Assembly: GCA_029817715.1 (NCBI GenBank)
Contig: JARUPY010000471.1
Span: forward strand, 434,001-498,000
DNA from: Melastoma dodecandrum
Lineage: Eukaryota; Streptophyta; Magnoliopsida; Myrtales; Melastomataceae
Length of the DNA stretch: 64,000 nt
Direction: 5' to 3'
The notes below the pieces were generated by a model. The model ran no database searches, was not told the DNA's origin, and was given only the letters and a program-made list of their open reading frames with translations. Each line of letters opens with the position of its first letter. Within the stretch, counting starts at the first letter, position 1. A program made the position numbers and the translations under genes. Shown one piece after another: positions 34,736-45,287 of this stretch.

Positions 34736-35014
34736 TTGCCCAGAATTGTGATTTGCACAGAGTTGCAGAGATGCACAGATTCCCAAAGTTGCCCAGTTTT
34801 CCAAAATTGCACTAGAATTGAACCAACTAGAAGGACCATCATATTGATAAGAGTTTCAAAAGCTTACAACAAGAAGTTTCGAAAGTACTAACCAGAAGTA
34901 CACCACCAGAAATACACTACTATCCAGAATTACACCATATTGAACCAACGAGAAGTACAGCACATTACAGCTTTCCAGTTACAACAACAACAACTTTCAA
35001 GTATCCCTGCCCCT

Positions 35015-37864
35015 CTACCTAGCATTTCCCCTGCTCTTCCTCGTTGCATTTCCCCTGCCCCTCCGCACAGCTTCTTTCTGTCTTGACTGTGGAGATACAA
35101 TAGATTCCTGGCTCCGATCAGCACTTGTATCTTCTGCCATTGTTGTTCGTTGTGCAGGAGTAACTTTGCACGTTCTCTTGTTATGGCCATGTCCTCCACA
35201 GTTCTGACAAGTGTTGCGCATAATCCTCCTGCCTGTAATGCAACAAAGAAGAGTTAACTGAGTTTTTATGTTAAGAATTTTGGTAATAAGTAATCCTAGG
35301 ACTATACCTGAGCCTTCAAATGTTTGTTCATCGTTTGGCTGAACAAGAGTTGAAGCTTGCTGCGAAGAGGCTTCACCCTTGCATGTCCTTTTATTGTGTC
35401 CGAAAACACCACAAATAGAACACTTCATACCTACTCCTCTTTTGGACAGCTTTGAGATTCCAGTGGGCTGTGATGAATCGTTTGGTTCCTCCTCCTTCGA
35501 AACTCTCCTTTTGTGATTCTTTGGTCGGCCAGGGAGCTTCTTATAAGGCGGTGGCCTTATAACTTCTAAGTTCTCACGCGGCCAGAATTTCACTCCATCT
35601 AAATGCTCTAATACATGATGCTTTCTTATATGACAGAATTTTGACGCTAGGATGCACATAATCTTCTTCTGGCCTTTTCATGAAATTGATGCAAGCTATT
35701 GCATGAGAGCAAGGCAGAAGATTCAAGTCCCAGAAACGACAGCTACAAGCATGTCTAGTGAAATCTACCAAATACCTATCCTTCTCGTTATTAGCCAGAG
35801 ACACCTCAAACTTCTCTGCTAGCGAGGGTTTCACGACATACATTCCCGCACTTTCCTTGAGTAATTCAACCTCCTTCCTTATATTTGGGCACAAGCTATC
35901 GTGGCTTCGTTCAGCAATCTGCCTCTTGTCACATTGTCGTACCATCAAGAGCCGACGAATTCTCTCAAGCATATCAATAAGAGGCATTCGCCATGCAGCA
36001 ACAGTATACGAATTGAAGGTCTCACACATATTGTTTGTAATTGTGCCACACTTACTTGATGTGCTGAAAAATGCTTGGCAGATATGTTGCGGCCCTTGCT
36101 TAAGGAAATCATCAGCTGCCTCTAATGAACCAGGTATTCCATCACGGCCATCTCTCATCTCTTTCAAAGCAATGGCATGGTCAATATCATTAGTACTCTT
36201 CACAATCTTATAAAAGCAGCTCTTCAGGAATAACCCTTTATGCTTCACTTTCTAGTTTTGGTAAATATGCCTTGCACAATTCCGGTGCTCGGCTGCCGGT
36301 GCCAGATTAGCAACCGCATTGAGCAGTCCCTGCAATAAAACAATTGAGATGAACAACAATATCATGAATTGAATGACAACAGGAACAACAACGACATACC
36401 TTCTGTTGGTCTGATATGAACGTCCACCCTCCTCCACTGCCCACATCAATAATATGGAAAAGCAACTCCAAAAACCAGGTCCAAGAATCTGTGTTTTCCC
36501 TTTCTACAACAGCCCAAGCTATGGGAAACATTCCTTCATTGCCATCGCGACCAACGACACTTAAAAGAATCCCACCACACTTATGTTTAATAAAAGTCCC
36601 ATCAAACCCTATGAAAGGTCTACATCCCTCTAAAAAATCAGATTTCAGAGCATCAAAGCAAACAAAGAATCTCTTGAATGTTGTATAAGTCCTGGTTGAG
36701 AGAGTCAAGTCACAACTCAGCTTAAATGTAGAAGTCGGATATTTCAATCGCAGCGCATCAAGATATGGTCTCAAATCCTTGAAATGATCATCTATTGTGC
36801 CGTTAATCAACTTATCAGCTAACCAACTCGCCTTATAAACTTTCATTAATGGCACTTCTAAGTGATGCTTGCCCATTACTTCCGGCTGAATTTCGTGGGC
36901 TGTCGCACCAACCCTGCGAATTTCCCCTTCAACGAATTGATTGGTTAACCATCTAGTTGTTGCTTGACGATTACTCATACTCCGACTATATTTATGCTCA
37001 TTCAACACATACCTAACAACAAATATGTTTTTCTTCTTCAGCCAAGACCCAAAACATCTCCACGGACAACCAGTCACACATATAGTCTCCTGTCTATTCT
37101 CATTACTTCGTTTCTAACGCAAATTATACCCATTGGCAATAGCATACCGCTGGACAGCATCATGCATTTGCAGCGGATTTTCAAAGCATAAACCAGCCTT
37201 CCACTCAATCAATTTGTGATCACAATGAGGGTTATATTCAGTGTATTCACACAACTGTTGCTTCCGTCTATCCTTATGGTCACACAACAAGAATCATCCC
37301 CTATTTCGGCATCTGATTTTTCGTACTCGGACTCCACATCGAGAACAGGTATGTCATTATCAATATCAGCTGGGTTAGGCTGAGGAACACCCAACTCCTC
37401 TCACTTCTAACCTCATCCCCGTTATCCGCCATCTCAATCTCCTCAATAGGATCATCCTCTAATTCTAATTCCTCAGTCTCCTCATTAGGATCTTCTTTTA
37501 AATCTAACTCCTCAGTATCCTCATGCGGGTCTTCTTCGACATCTAAGTCATTAGCCACACTATCACCCTCTCCTTCACAGTATATATCCACTGTTCCACC
37601 TTCCTGACATTCTTCTATCATATTCATAACCTCCTTGTCTCTTACAATTTCCCTAACCAATGACAAGCTATGACAGGGATGCCCATACCACATTTTCAAC
37701 ACCCTACTTAACCCAGAATCTTTCGCCACAGCTATTAAGATGAAATAACCTAAAAGGTCGGCATCCACCCCGCCAAACTTAACTATCGAGCCTCCTGTAT
37801 ATGAGCACAGGCCAGACAAGCACATCCTACCCCAAATATGCAAATTCAGATTGAGCCGCTTCAT
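35015..37864 (-). pseudogene. MuDR-type transposase of the MULE, multiply broken
   Basis: In order on the minus strand: an N-terminal plant MuDR region from the ATG at 37864 (YTGGSIVKFGGVDADLL); an acidic stretch; the MULE catalytic domain with FIGFDGTFIKHKCGGILLS (first Asp), FISDQQK (second Asp) and NNMCETFNS (Glu); a SWIM zinc finger (CSCRFWDLNLLPCSHAIACI); and two C-terminal zinc knuckles (CSICGVFGHNKRTC, CQNCGGHGHNKRTC). Lesions: a frameshift near 37398-37410 between the acidic stretch and VPQPNPADID; an in-frame stop near 37117 after NGYNLR; and TAG at 36252-36254 after HIYQN, where a Trp is usual. Introns fall near 36330-36400 and 35235-35310. Confidence 0.88.
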
Positions 37865-37954
37865 TGTATCTGTTAGTTCAGCCAAACAACACCACAATTA
37901 CCTACTTAATAACCTAGCTAATCACGACAGCGAACAGTGGAGCCAACAAGAGTT

Positions 37955-38250
37955 TGCCAACATACCTGGTCTTCTTTCAGTCACACACACAGAGTCGCCT
38001 TCTTCAGTCACACACAGGTCGCCTTCTTTCAGCAACACACAGGGTCCTCTTCGCTCTTCGCCTTCGTCTTCGTGAGTCACACGGAGGGTCGTCTTCGCCC
38101 TTCGCCTTCGTTTTCTTCAGTCACATAGAGGGTGGTCTACCGTCTTCGCCTTCGCCTTCTTCAGCCTTCACCAGATCGCCTTCTTTCAGACACACACAGG
38201 GTCGTCTTCCGACTTCGCCTTCGCACCGTTCGCACCATTCGGCTAAGCCC
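37955..38250. repeat. Degenerate tandem repeats upstream of the MULE transposase
   Basis: Imperfect repeats of units like CTTCTTTCAGTCACACACAG and GGTCGTCTTCGCCTTCG, spaced about 35-75 bases apart. They lie between the transposase start and the right terminal repeat, so they probably form its promoter or leader. All plus-strand open frames here are products of the repeat. Confidence 0.65.
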
Positions 38251-38329
38251 TCTCCGATTTCCTCAATGTGGAGCAATTAGGGTTCCTCGTGTTTCTTTAT
38301 TTCAATTTGGGGCCGGGCAATGAGGAGAT

Positions 38330-38536
38330 CGGTTTTTTCTATATCTGAATTACGAGGCTTCATCACGTAGGATATTACAGGCTCTGTTATGTCCACATGA
38401 GACTTCTCCCTCACGTCGTCAACTATTTGCCATAAAAAAGGTAGAAATAATAGGCTGTGACATTTTTGTATATGAAAAAAAGAAGTTCACAGAAAAGAAA
38501 GTTTGACTATATATGGACATATACGTATATTTTGCC
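38330..38536 (-). repeat. Right terminal inverted repeat of the 5.1-kb MULE
   Basis: Reverse-complement match of 33418-33625. It ends TATATTTTGCC and is followed at once by the right target-site duplication at 38537-38545. Confidence 0.88.
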
Positions 38537-38545
38537 TTAAATGTT
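38537..38545. repeat. Right 9-bp target-site duplication of the 5.1-kb MULE
   Basis: TTAAATGTT, eight of nine bases identical to the left copy at 33409-33417. The single mismatch is consistent with an insertion that is not recent. Confidence 0.75.
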
Positions 38546-39103
38546 TTTAAAAGCGGATCTCTAAGACCTCAAATGCGGATCTCTAAGACCTCGTTACAAA
38601 TCAGAAAAAATGAAATTAAGAAACAACCAAACGGAATCCAGGAAGCAAAGATCAATGGGAAAATGAAAAGTACGAAGCCTTTTCGTACTTTACGTAAACA
38701 GCACGTACAAAAGTATGAAGCTTGAGACACTATTTCGTATCACGGGGAATCTTCTTCTCTCATGGAAGATTAGCCCCGTCCTTTACATTCCCCTCGTGTT
38801 GAAACTTGCTTGAGTCGTGTTGAAACTTGAGCCTTCTTGCCAAGGAGGAAAAAAAGGGCAACAAAATATAGTTTCGGCCTCAGACCATTGAAACCCACTC
38901 TGGAAACAATCGCGCCACTCAATAAGGCGCATAGCATTTGGGCCTCTCGTCAATCGAGCGCGCAACACAGATAAAAAAAAACCAAAGAGTAGAAGATCAT
39001 TTTAAGTCTAAGTTTGGATTTCATACTAAAATCAATTGAGTGGAGAATGGATCCCATCCATATTAATGGTGGCTACGAAGAAGATGCTCAACTTAAATTC
39101 ATA
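38546..39103. other. Spacer between the two MULEs
   Basis: No gene was recognised. A short direct repeat, GCGGATCTCTAAGACCTC, occurs twice at about 38553-38595. Confidence 0.5.
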
Positions 39104-39403
39104 TAATTTTTAAGCCTAGTTAGCAATTATATCCTGTATTATACCCATTTTTTTCAATTTATCATGTCGTTTGAAACGTATTCTATAGTAACATGTACTT
39201 AAGGCGTTATTTCGAAATTATCCTCCGTTAGCTTCCTTTCTGACCGAGTCCGACGTGTCCGCACACGTGGCTATGACGGCGTTAAAAAATACTGTTAGCC
39301 GAACGGTAGGATAAATCGGAAAAAATGGAAAAATACAGGATAGAATTGCTAATTAAGCCAAAAATATAAAAAAATTCACAGAGTACAAAATTAGCTCGAG
39401 CCC

Positions 39404-39879
39404 CTAAACCTTTTGAGGAAAGAATAAAATAAACCCCCGACTGTCAATTTCGTATTCTTTCCCACTCTTAGAGGTTCGGATCACATCTGAGGGGGTGCCA
39501 TCGGGAATGTATATGCGGCGATAGTTTTTATGGGCAGTACCATTGAAATTGATCTTCTTAGCAAGGGAGCTGAGGAAATCTTTCATAAGCACACATCTGA
39601 AAGTAGGGCTGTTAGCCACGACCACCCTGTCTGGATGGACAATAATCACCTTCTCCTTCTTGAGGAGAAAGCAGTGCTCACTGCTCCCCAGTAGGTCCCA
39701 ATGAATTGAGGGTGTTGTTCACAAACGAGTCTTTTGGCAGAAGGCATTATTGTCGCTTCGCAGGCCTTAGAGAAAGGGAAAGGTGGAGAAATTAGGTTTT
39801 TGGGTCGGATTGTGGAGAAATTAGGTTTTTCGGTGATCAAATTTGGCAAGCGGTTATATTTTAACGGCGTCAGATTCAC
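39404..39879 (-). pseudogene. Open frames inside the short MULE (possible captured gene fragment)
   Basis: Two minus-strand frames overlap out of phase: 39879-39646, including MPSAKRLVCEQHPQFIGTYW, and 39649-39404, including KVIIVHPDRVVVANSPTFRC and ending FILFFPQKV. The second has a normal protein-like composition, unlike chance frames in this AT-rich region. I do not recognise either. They may be one ancestral exon with a frameshift, captured by the element. Whether they are transcribed is unknown. Confidence 0.35.
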
Positions 39880-40211
39880 GTGTGCGATACGTCGGACTCC
39901 TTCAAGGTGGGACTTAACGGAGGATAACGTCGAAGTAACGTCTTAAGTTGGGGTTACTGTACGATACGTTTTAAACGACGGGATATATCGAAAAAGTTGG
40001 GTATAGTACATGATATATTTGCTAATTTGGCCGTTATATTTTAAGAACGTCAAAGTCACGTGTGCGACACGTCGAACTTCGTCAAGATGGGACCTAACGG
40101 AGGATAACGTCGAAGTAACGTCTTAAGTTAGGGTTACTGTACGATACGTTTCAAACGACGGGGTAAATCGAAAAAATGGGTACAGGACATGATATATTTG
40201 TTAATTTGGCC
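39853..40211. repeat. Tandem duplication of the right MULE terminal repeat (180 + 179 bp)
   Basis: Copies at 39853-40032 and 40033-40211 both begin GTTATATTTTAA and end AATTTGGCC. They share TGGGACYTAACGGAGGATAA and CGTCGAAGTAACGTCTTAAG. Only the outer copy abuts the target-site duplication. Confidence 0.88.
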
Positions 40212-40322
40212 TAATTTTTAATATATAACGAGGAAAGGCATATCAACGGCGGCTGTGAAGGAGATGATTAGAAAAGTCCTCTCCAATTCTCAGTTAGTCG
40301 CCGGGAAATAGTAATTGGCCGC

Positions 40323-43300
40323 ATGGAGCCAGAAACCGGTGCTAACGGCCTCGTAACCACCCCAACCAACTGGAGCGAGGAAGTGGAGGACTTGGTCTCA
40401 GCCGGGGACGTCGACGGGGCGATATCCCTCCTCGAGTCCGTCGTCGCCGGTCTCGAATCCCTCGGCTGTCCCGATCGCGATCGCCAGTCCACGAGCCTCC
40501 AGCTGTCGTCCGCCCTGACAGAGCTATCCAGGCTCTTTGCCTCCCGAGGATTCTCGTTGAAGTCCGATGAGGTCGCCGCCAGGGCCTCCGTCGCCAGACA
40601 CCGCGGTCTCCAGGATTTCCCCTCTCGGTAAGGTACACGCTCCGGTTCTTGCTGTCGATTTGGTTGTTTGTTTAGAGAGAGACGACTGGAGTTAGGGCTT
40701 GGTTACTGCCGTAAGTATTTGATTGGGATATGGTCTCTGTTGTCTTCTGTGGTTGTAGGGGTGCTCCGATTGGGAAGGAGAGGAAGGGAGAGGATGGAGA
40801 TGGTGTTGTCTCGACGAGTCTGCCTGCCGGCGTTGGCGGTCAGTTTTTCCAAAATATTTCCAAGCAATGTTGTATCAAATTGAATTCACGGTCGAATCAA
40901 TTTATTTTATTGGAAAATTCATCCATGAGTGTTTTTGGTTGTTCAGCAGATGTTCAGGAATCAAAGGGACTGCTTACCGGTGATGATGTTGGTTCAGCTT
41001 GCAATGAGACTTCTGATGATGGTGCAGCTGTCTTCACATTTCTTCCCATCCTTTTTAATCCCTCTTTGCCCCCTGACTATGATTTTAATTGAGTTTTGTT
41101 ATTGCTCGTGCTACTTCACTATTTTTGTCATACTTTACAGTATTAATAAATTTGGCCTTTCAGCAAGGTGGTGCAATCATTTTGGCTGGATGATAAGTGT
41201 TGTGTAATGGTGTGCTTGAGGATTGGTCTATCTTGACATGCATGATCATTGTCATTTTAGTTTTCTTTTATAAGTATCATCTGAGCTTTTGTGTCACTGA
41301 AATAGTGCATTGTCTGTAGATAAATTTAACTACATGTTTTTCTTAATATATGACATGTGTATTGAAAAATATGTATTGAGCAAAGTGTTGTTACTTGCGG
41401 TTACTTTATTTGGGTTGGAAAACTAATTCTATGTGTGTGTTTGCTCTTTCCATTGTCCTTGTACTCTGTCAACTCAACTTGCAGATTGGGAGGTCATCGC
41501 AGATCGTGCACCAAATGAATTGTTACCTGCAGAAGGCTTGCCCAATGTTGCAAAGTTATCATTACCGAATGACAAACTTCCAGTCCCCAAGAGACGTGGA
41601 AGAGGATCATTTACCTATCAGAAACAGAAGTTGTACAGTGACCGTCCATTAGATAATTCTGATGGAGATGGAGAGGGGGTGAAGGTGGTTGATGAAGATC
41701 TAGACAGAAAGACAGGCAGCAATTCTAGAGAAAGACACAGTAAGACCATGACTGAAGTAATTGGTCATTTGGGAATCTTTACAACATTTGTAAATTGATA
41801 CATAGCTTTGGACTTGCGACTGACAGATGATTATGGCACAAGGCACATTCTTGTTCTAGCGGGTTTTCCTCCAACTACAAGGACGTTGGATCTAGAGAAG
41901 TTACTTGAAGACTTTAAAAGCCAGGGGGTGGTCATCCGATGGGTTAATGATACCACTGCACTTGCAGTTTTCCGAACTGCAGCACTTGGTACTGCAGTTC
42001 TCTCTGAATCGAATTATTACTGTGAATATTGAGGACAGTTCTTGGACGGTTTTCGCATTTTCACTGGGGTTGTTGTTCATATGTTTCTCACATTACTGGT
42101 GGGATAGGCCTTCAAAAGTTTTGACATGTAGTCTCTTTATCACTAATTGAATAATAAGAGTTGGGAGAGTATGAGTATGTCCATACACGGTCCATCTGGT
42201 GGCTGGCTTCCTGGGTAGTTATATCATAGATGAGCTCTTCTCCTATGTTATTTAGATGAATAATTTAGTGAAAGGAATTTTGCAATTTCTTGAGCACTCT
42301 GTTACATAAGGTGGTAGGTCACGTGGCTTATATGTTGTAATGGCTTGTGGACAATTGGAAACTTCTGAGGAAGGAATTATATTTCCTTGTTGTAGCACAT
42401 GTGGAAATGATTTCAACTTACATGCTGATATCAATATGCGGTGCAGCGCATGAGGCTCTTAACAGCATCCACTTTCCCTTCACTGTGCGAGAAGTTAATG
42501 AGGATGATGACTTCATAAGTACAATTTCAGCAGCAGGTAATAGTTAAAATTTGTTTTGTTATTGAGAAATATTACCCCCATCATTTTAAACAAAACATCC
42601 CATCCATGATATTTGTTGCTTTCTTACTTGTCGAGTAGCCATTTTGGTTAGCATAGTCCTTTTTCAATCTATTACCTCATATTCAGCAAGTTATAAAAGG
42701 TGAAATAGAATAGCATCCACCACCTCTTTGTTTAGATTTTGAATCTCTACAGTTTTTAATAAATCTGAAGGATTATAGACATGCAAATCTGAAATTTAAG
42801 TTTTTGGATTATTTTCACTTTGCAGACAGTATATCTGATCTTTTATATTTCTTCACATCTTTCATGTTTTTGGGACTAAACATTGCCTTTTTAAGTTTAT
42901 GGGAATGCTTGCTTTCTTGACCTCTTCCTCTTCTACCCTGTCTTTCTGAAATCCACTCATCTCTAGTAATCTCTACGGAATTAGATCCCAAAAACTTTAG
43001 AATGTCAAGTTTATTGCCACTGTTACGACCTGAAACCCCAAGGCATAAGCATAAGTTTCTTGAGTGACCTGTTCTACATTCTCTATAAAGTGACACAATC
43101 AGAGAGAATAAGATGTCTATATGCTTGGTTTTACATGAATGACCTTTTGATTTGATTTCTCTGGTCATTCCCTCAGAATTGGAACCTCCTCGGCCTAGGC
43201 CACCAACATCCACCAGAACTGCACAACGGCTAATTGCCCAGGGAATGGGTTTGAAACTTCCAAGTACATCCTTCGGCTCTAGAGAGCTGAGAAAACAGGA

Positions 43301-43367
43301 GGAAGCGAGGAAGAACCGGATTGTCAGGAGGCAGAAACTAAAGGATGATGCGTGGGGCGAAGATTAA
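40323..43367 (+). CDS. R3HCC1L-like coiled-coil protein
   Basis: Seven exons, 40323-40627, 40759-40838, 40947-41021, 41485-41739, 41806-41988, 42447-42536 and 43177-43367, close in frame to 392 residues. The protein resembles plant members of the R3HCC1L (GIDRP88) group. Function is poorly known; in animals R3HCC1L is linked to the exon junction complex. An N-terminal helix pair (EEVEDLVSAGDVDGAISLLE) is followed by an acidic linker. Then comes WEVIADRAPNELLPAEGLP, a basic patch (PKRRGRGSFTYQKQKLYSDR), and an RRM-like fold (TRHILVLAGFPPTTRTLDLE, VVIRWVNDTTALAVFRTAAL). It ends with a Pro/Arg-rich tail, TAQRLIAQGMGLKLPSTSFG. Skipping of the 40839-40946 intron would stay in frame, so the exon 2/3 border is the least certain. 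Confidence 0.8.
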
Positions 43368-45287
43368 AATTTGGTTTCTCGCCTACAATAGTGCCTCACT
43401 TCTCGCTTCCCGGGTTTGCTAATGATGAGCCTTCTTTCATACATGTGCATATCCGGATACATCCTCCTGTGCTATTTTCTTACTATTTGCTTATGTAACC
43501 ATCTTCACTTTTCAGTACGCTTTAGTTTACTGAAACATGGTAGACTGTCGCTATTCTTGCAGTTCTGCATTGTCTCTCCATTAGAATTGGGATGATCACG
43601 AGGTGAATGTAAACCTGTGTGGGGCTCCTTAATGATAGCAGACAGGGAACATTCTTGTGATAATTTAGGATGAGCATACATTTATTAAACAATTTTCCTG
43701 TGATAAGGTACTGATTTTCCATTGAAAGCGTTCATCGCACTGACTAGTTTGAAATACACATCTCTTTGGCAGCTATTTTTCCCAGTTAAAATTTGTCTAT
43801 TTACTTAGTAGGAAATGCTTACGTTGATCTCCCTTAAGTCTTGCCATGTACATGAATCATTGTTCAGGATCTGGTTTGTTTTCCAAACCAATTTTTGGTT
43901 GGCAGATTTGCCAGTTTGCTTAGAAACTTAGCCATCTAAACAAAATACGGTAAGTTTTAAAAAAAATTCGTGAAATACGCTCTAGTTTCAAAAATACTTA
44001 AAATAATATTCTTATATCGCTGTTCTGGATCGCGAGATTAAAAATATAAAAAAGTCGTGGTTTCAAATTTCATTAAAATTGCGGTCTCGAACTGCGAAAT
44101 TGATTAATATACTAATTGTCGCGACTATAAACAGTGACAATGTCATGACCACTAGAATAAAATGGAACTCCTTTTTCCTAAAGGAGTGCTCCAACCAACT
44201 AAACTACAAGAGAGAGCATGCTTTTTGTTCAAAAATAAATATTAATATAATAAATTGTTTTTAAAGTGTCAACAATGTTATTGGAACACACGATTTGTGA
44301 GAGTCTTGAAAGCCGTCTTAATCCAACTGTAGCTATGGCATTGTCACAATTCAGAACCGCCACGTTTAATATATTTAGTATATCGCGATTTCGAATCACG
44401 ATTTCACGATGTCAATCACCATCCACCGTAAAATCGTAATTTCGGACAATAATTTTAGTAAAATTTAAGAGTATCACGGTTCTCAACCGTGACTTTTTTT
44501 ATTTTTAATGTCGCGATTCGAAACAATGACATAAAGACTGTATTTTGATTATTTTTGAAATTAGCACAGTGTTTCGTAAATATTTTCACAATTTTTTTTA
44601 AATTACGTATTTAAGTTTCGTTGCTTCCTGTTGCAGTACTAGATTAAAAATATCCTTTGACGGTACGGTACTGCCCTTCTGAGATAGGGAGAGCAATTAA
44701 AATTTAGGCAGTATCATTATTTTCCACAGTGTTCTACCATTTGTCAGTGGCATTCTGATAATATTTGGAGGTCAAATTTACTTTCGGGGATTTGATTTTT
44801 GTCCCATGGGATGGTACTAAGGGCATTGAAAATACTGGACCACCACTGCCATTTAGGAATTTTTGTTACGATATAGTTTGGAGATATGATCGAAATTTCT
44901 AAAAAAAATTTATTGTCTTTAAATGGATACATCAACTTGCGGGTCAAACATAATATCTCCTTCCATTTGCAGTAAAATAGACATCCTACAAAAAAAAAGA
45001 AGAATCTCTTCCAAATATCGAACCTGAAGTATGGTCACACCCCCAACCAAGGCGCTGCTTCCATTTCTCGTATTGCCTTGCGTTACCATGTTTTACAACC
45101 CCCAAAAAGCAGATAGGGATCAAATCAAGGATATGCTCCACGCCATTAGGGCATTCATCTTACCATGGTGGCGGGTTACCCGGGTTCTCCACAACTTTCT
45201 CTGCGGAATGTTCTTTCAGCGGCTGGTGTTGGCAAGAAGCTCACTTCTGCAATGGGACGGTGACCCTGAAAAAGGATTTCTGGGTGA
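43368..45287. other. AT-rich spacer between the R3HCC1L-like and FTSHI3-like genes
   Basis: It contains the inverted-repeat structure listed at 43947-44612. The rest shows no gene. A plus-strand frame at 45031-45291 overlaps the 3' flank of the FTSHI3-like gene and looks like chance. Confidence 0.5.
43947..44612. repeat. Possible non-autonomous DNA element with imperfect inverted ends
   Basis: The left edge (AAATACGGTAAGTTTTAAAA then AAATTCGTGAAATACG, later AGTTTCAAAAATA) matches the reverse complement of the right edge around 44545-44612 with several mismatches. The interior has several copies of a motif like TCGCGATTTCGAATCACGAT and CGCGATTCGAAAC. No target duplication was found. This is probably a MITE-like element. 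Confidence 0.4.

Larger units (their letters stand above)
33418..38536. mobile_element. Mutator-like element (MULE), 5.1 kb, inactivated
   Basis: The ends form long terminal inverted repeats: 33418-33625 and 38330-38536 pair when one is reverse-complemented, starting GGCAAAATATAC and including TGACGACGTGAGGGAGAAGT. A 9-bp target duplication flanks the element. Inside are a plus-strand GRF zinc-finger gene and a minus-strand MuDR-type transposase. Both are broken by nonsense changes, so the element cannot now move on its own, though its ends look intact. Confidence 0.9.
39113..40211. mobile_element. Short Mutator-like element, 1.1 kb, possibly carrying captured sequence
   Basis: The left end (39113-39291) pairs as an inverted repeat with the right end (40033-40211). 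Both contain blocks like CGTCGTTTGAAACG, TCCTCCGTTAG and CACACGTG. The element is flanked by an exact 9-bp duplication, TAATTTTTA, at 39104-39112 and 40212-40220. The right repeat is present twice in tandem. The 560-bp interior has no transposase but holds minus-strand open frames. A small MULE with non-self interior is the layout of a Pack-MULE. Confidence 0.8.

Noticed and set aside
34434..34842. Long overlapping ORFs on both strands (up to 118 codons)
   Set aside because: They are created by the 33-bp minisatellite and have no non-repetitive protein content.
37851..38323. Several plus-strand ORFs of 63-108 codons rich in Ser, His and Arg
   Set aside because: They fall in degenerate tandem repeats upstream of the MULE transposase and near the terminal repeat; no family resemblance.
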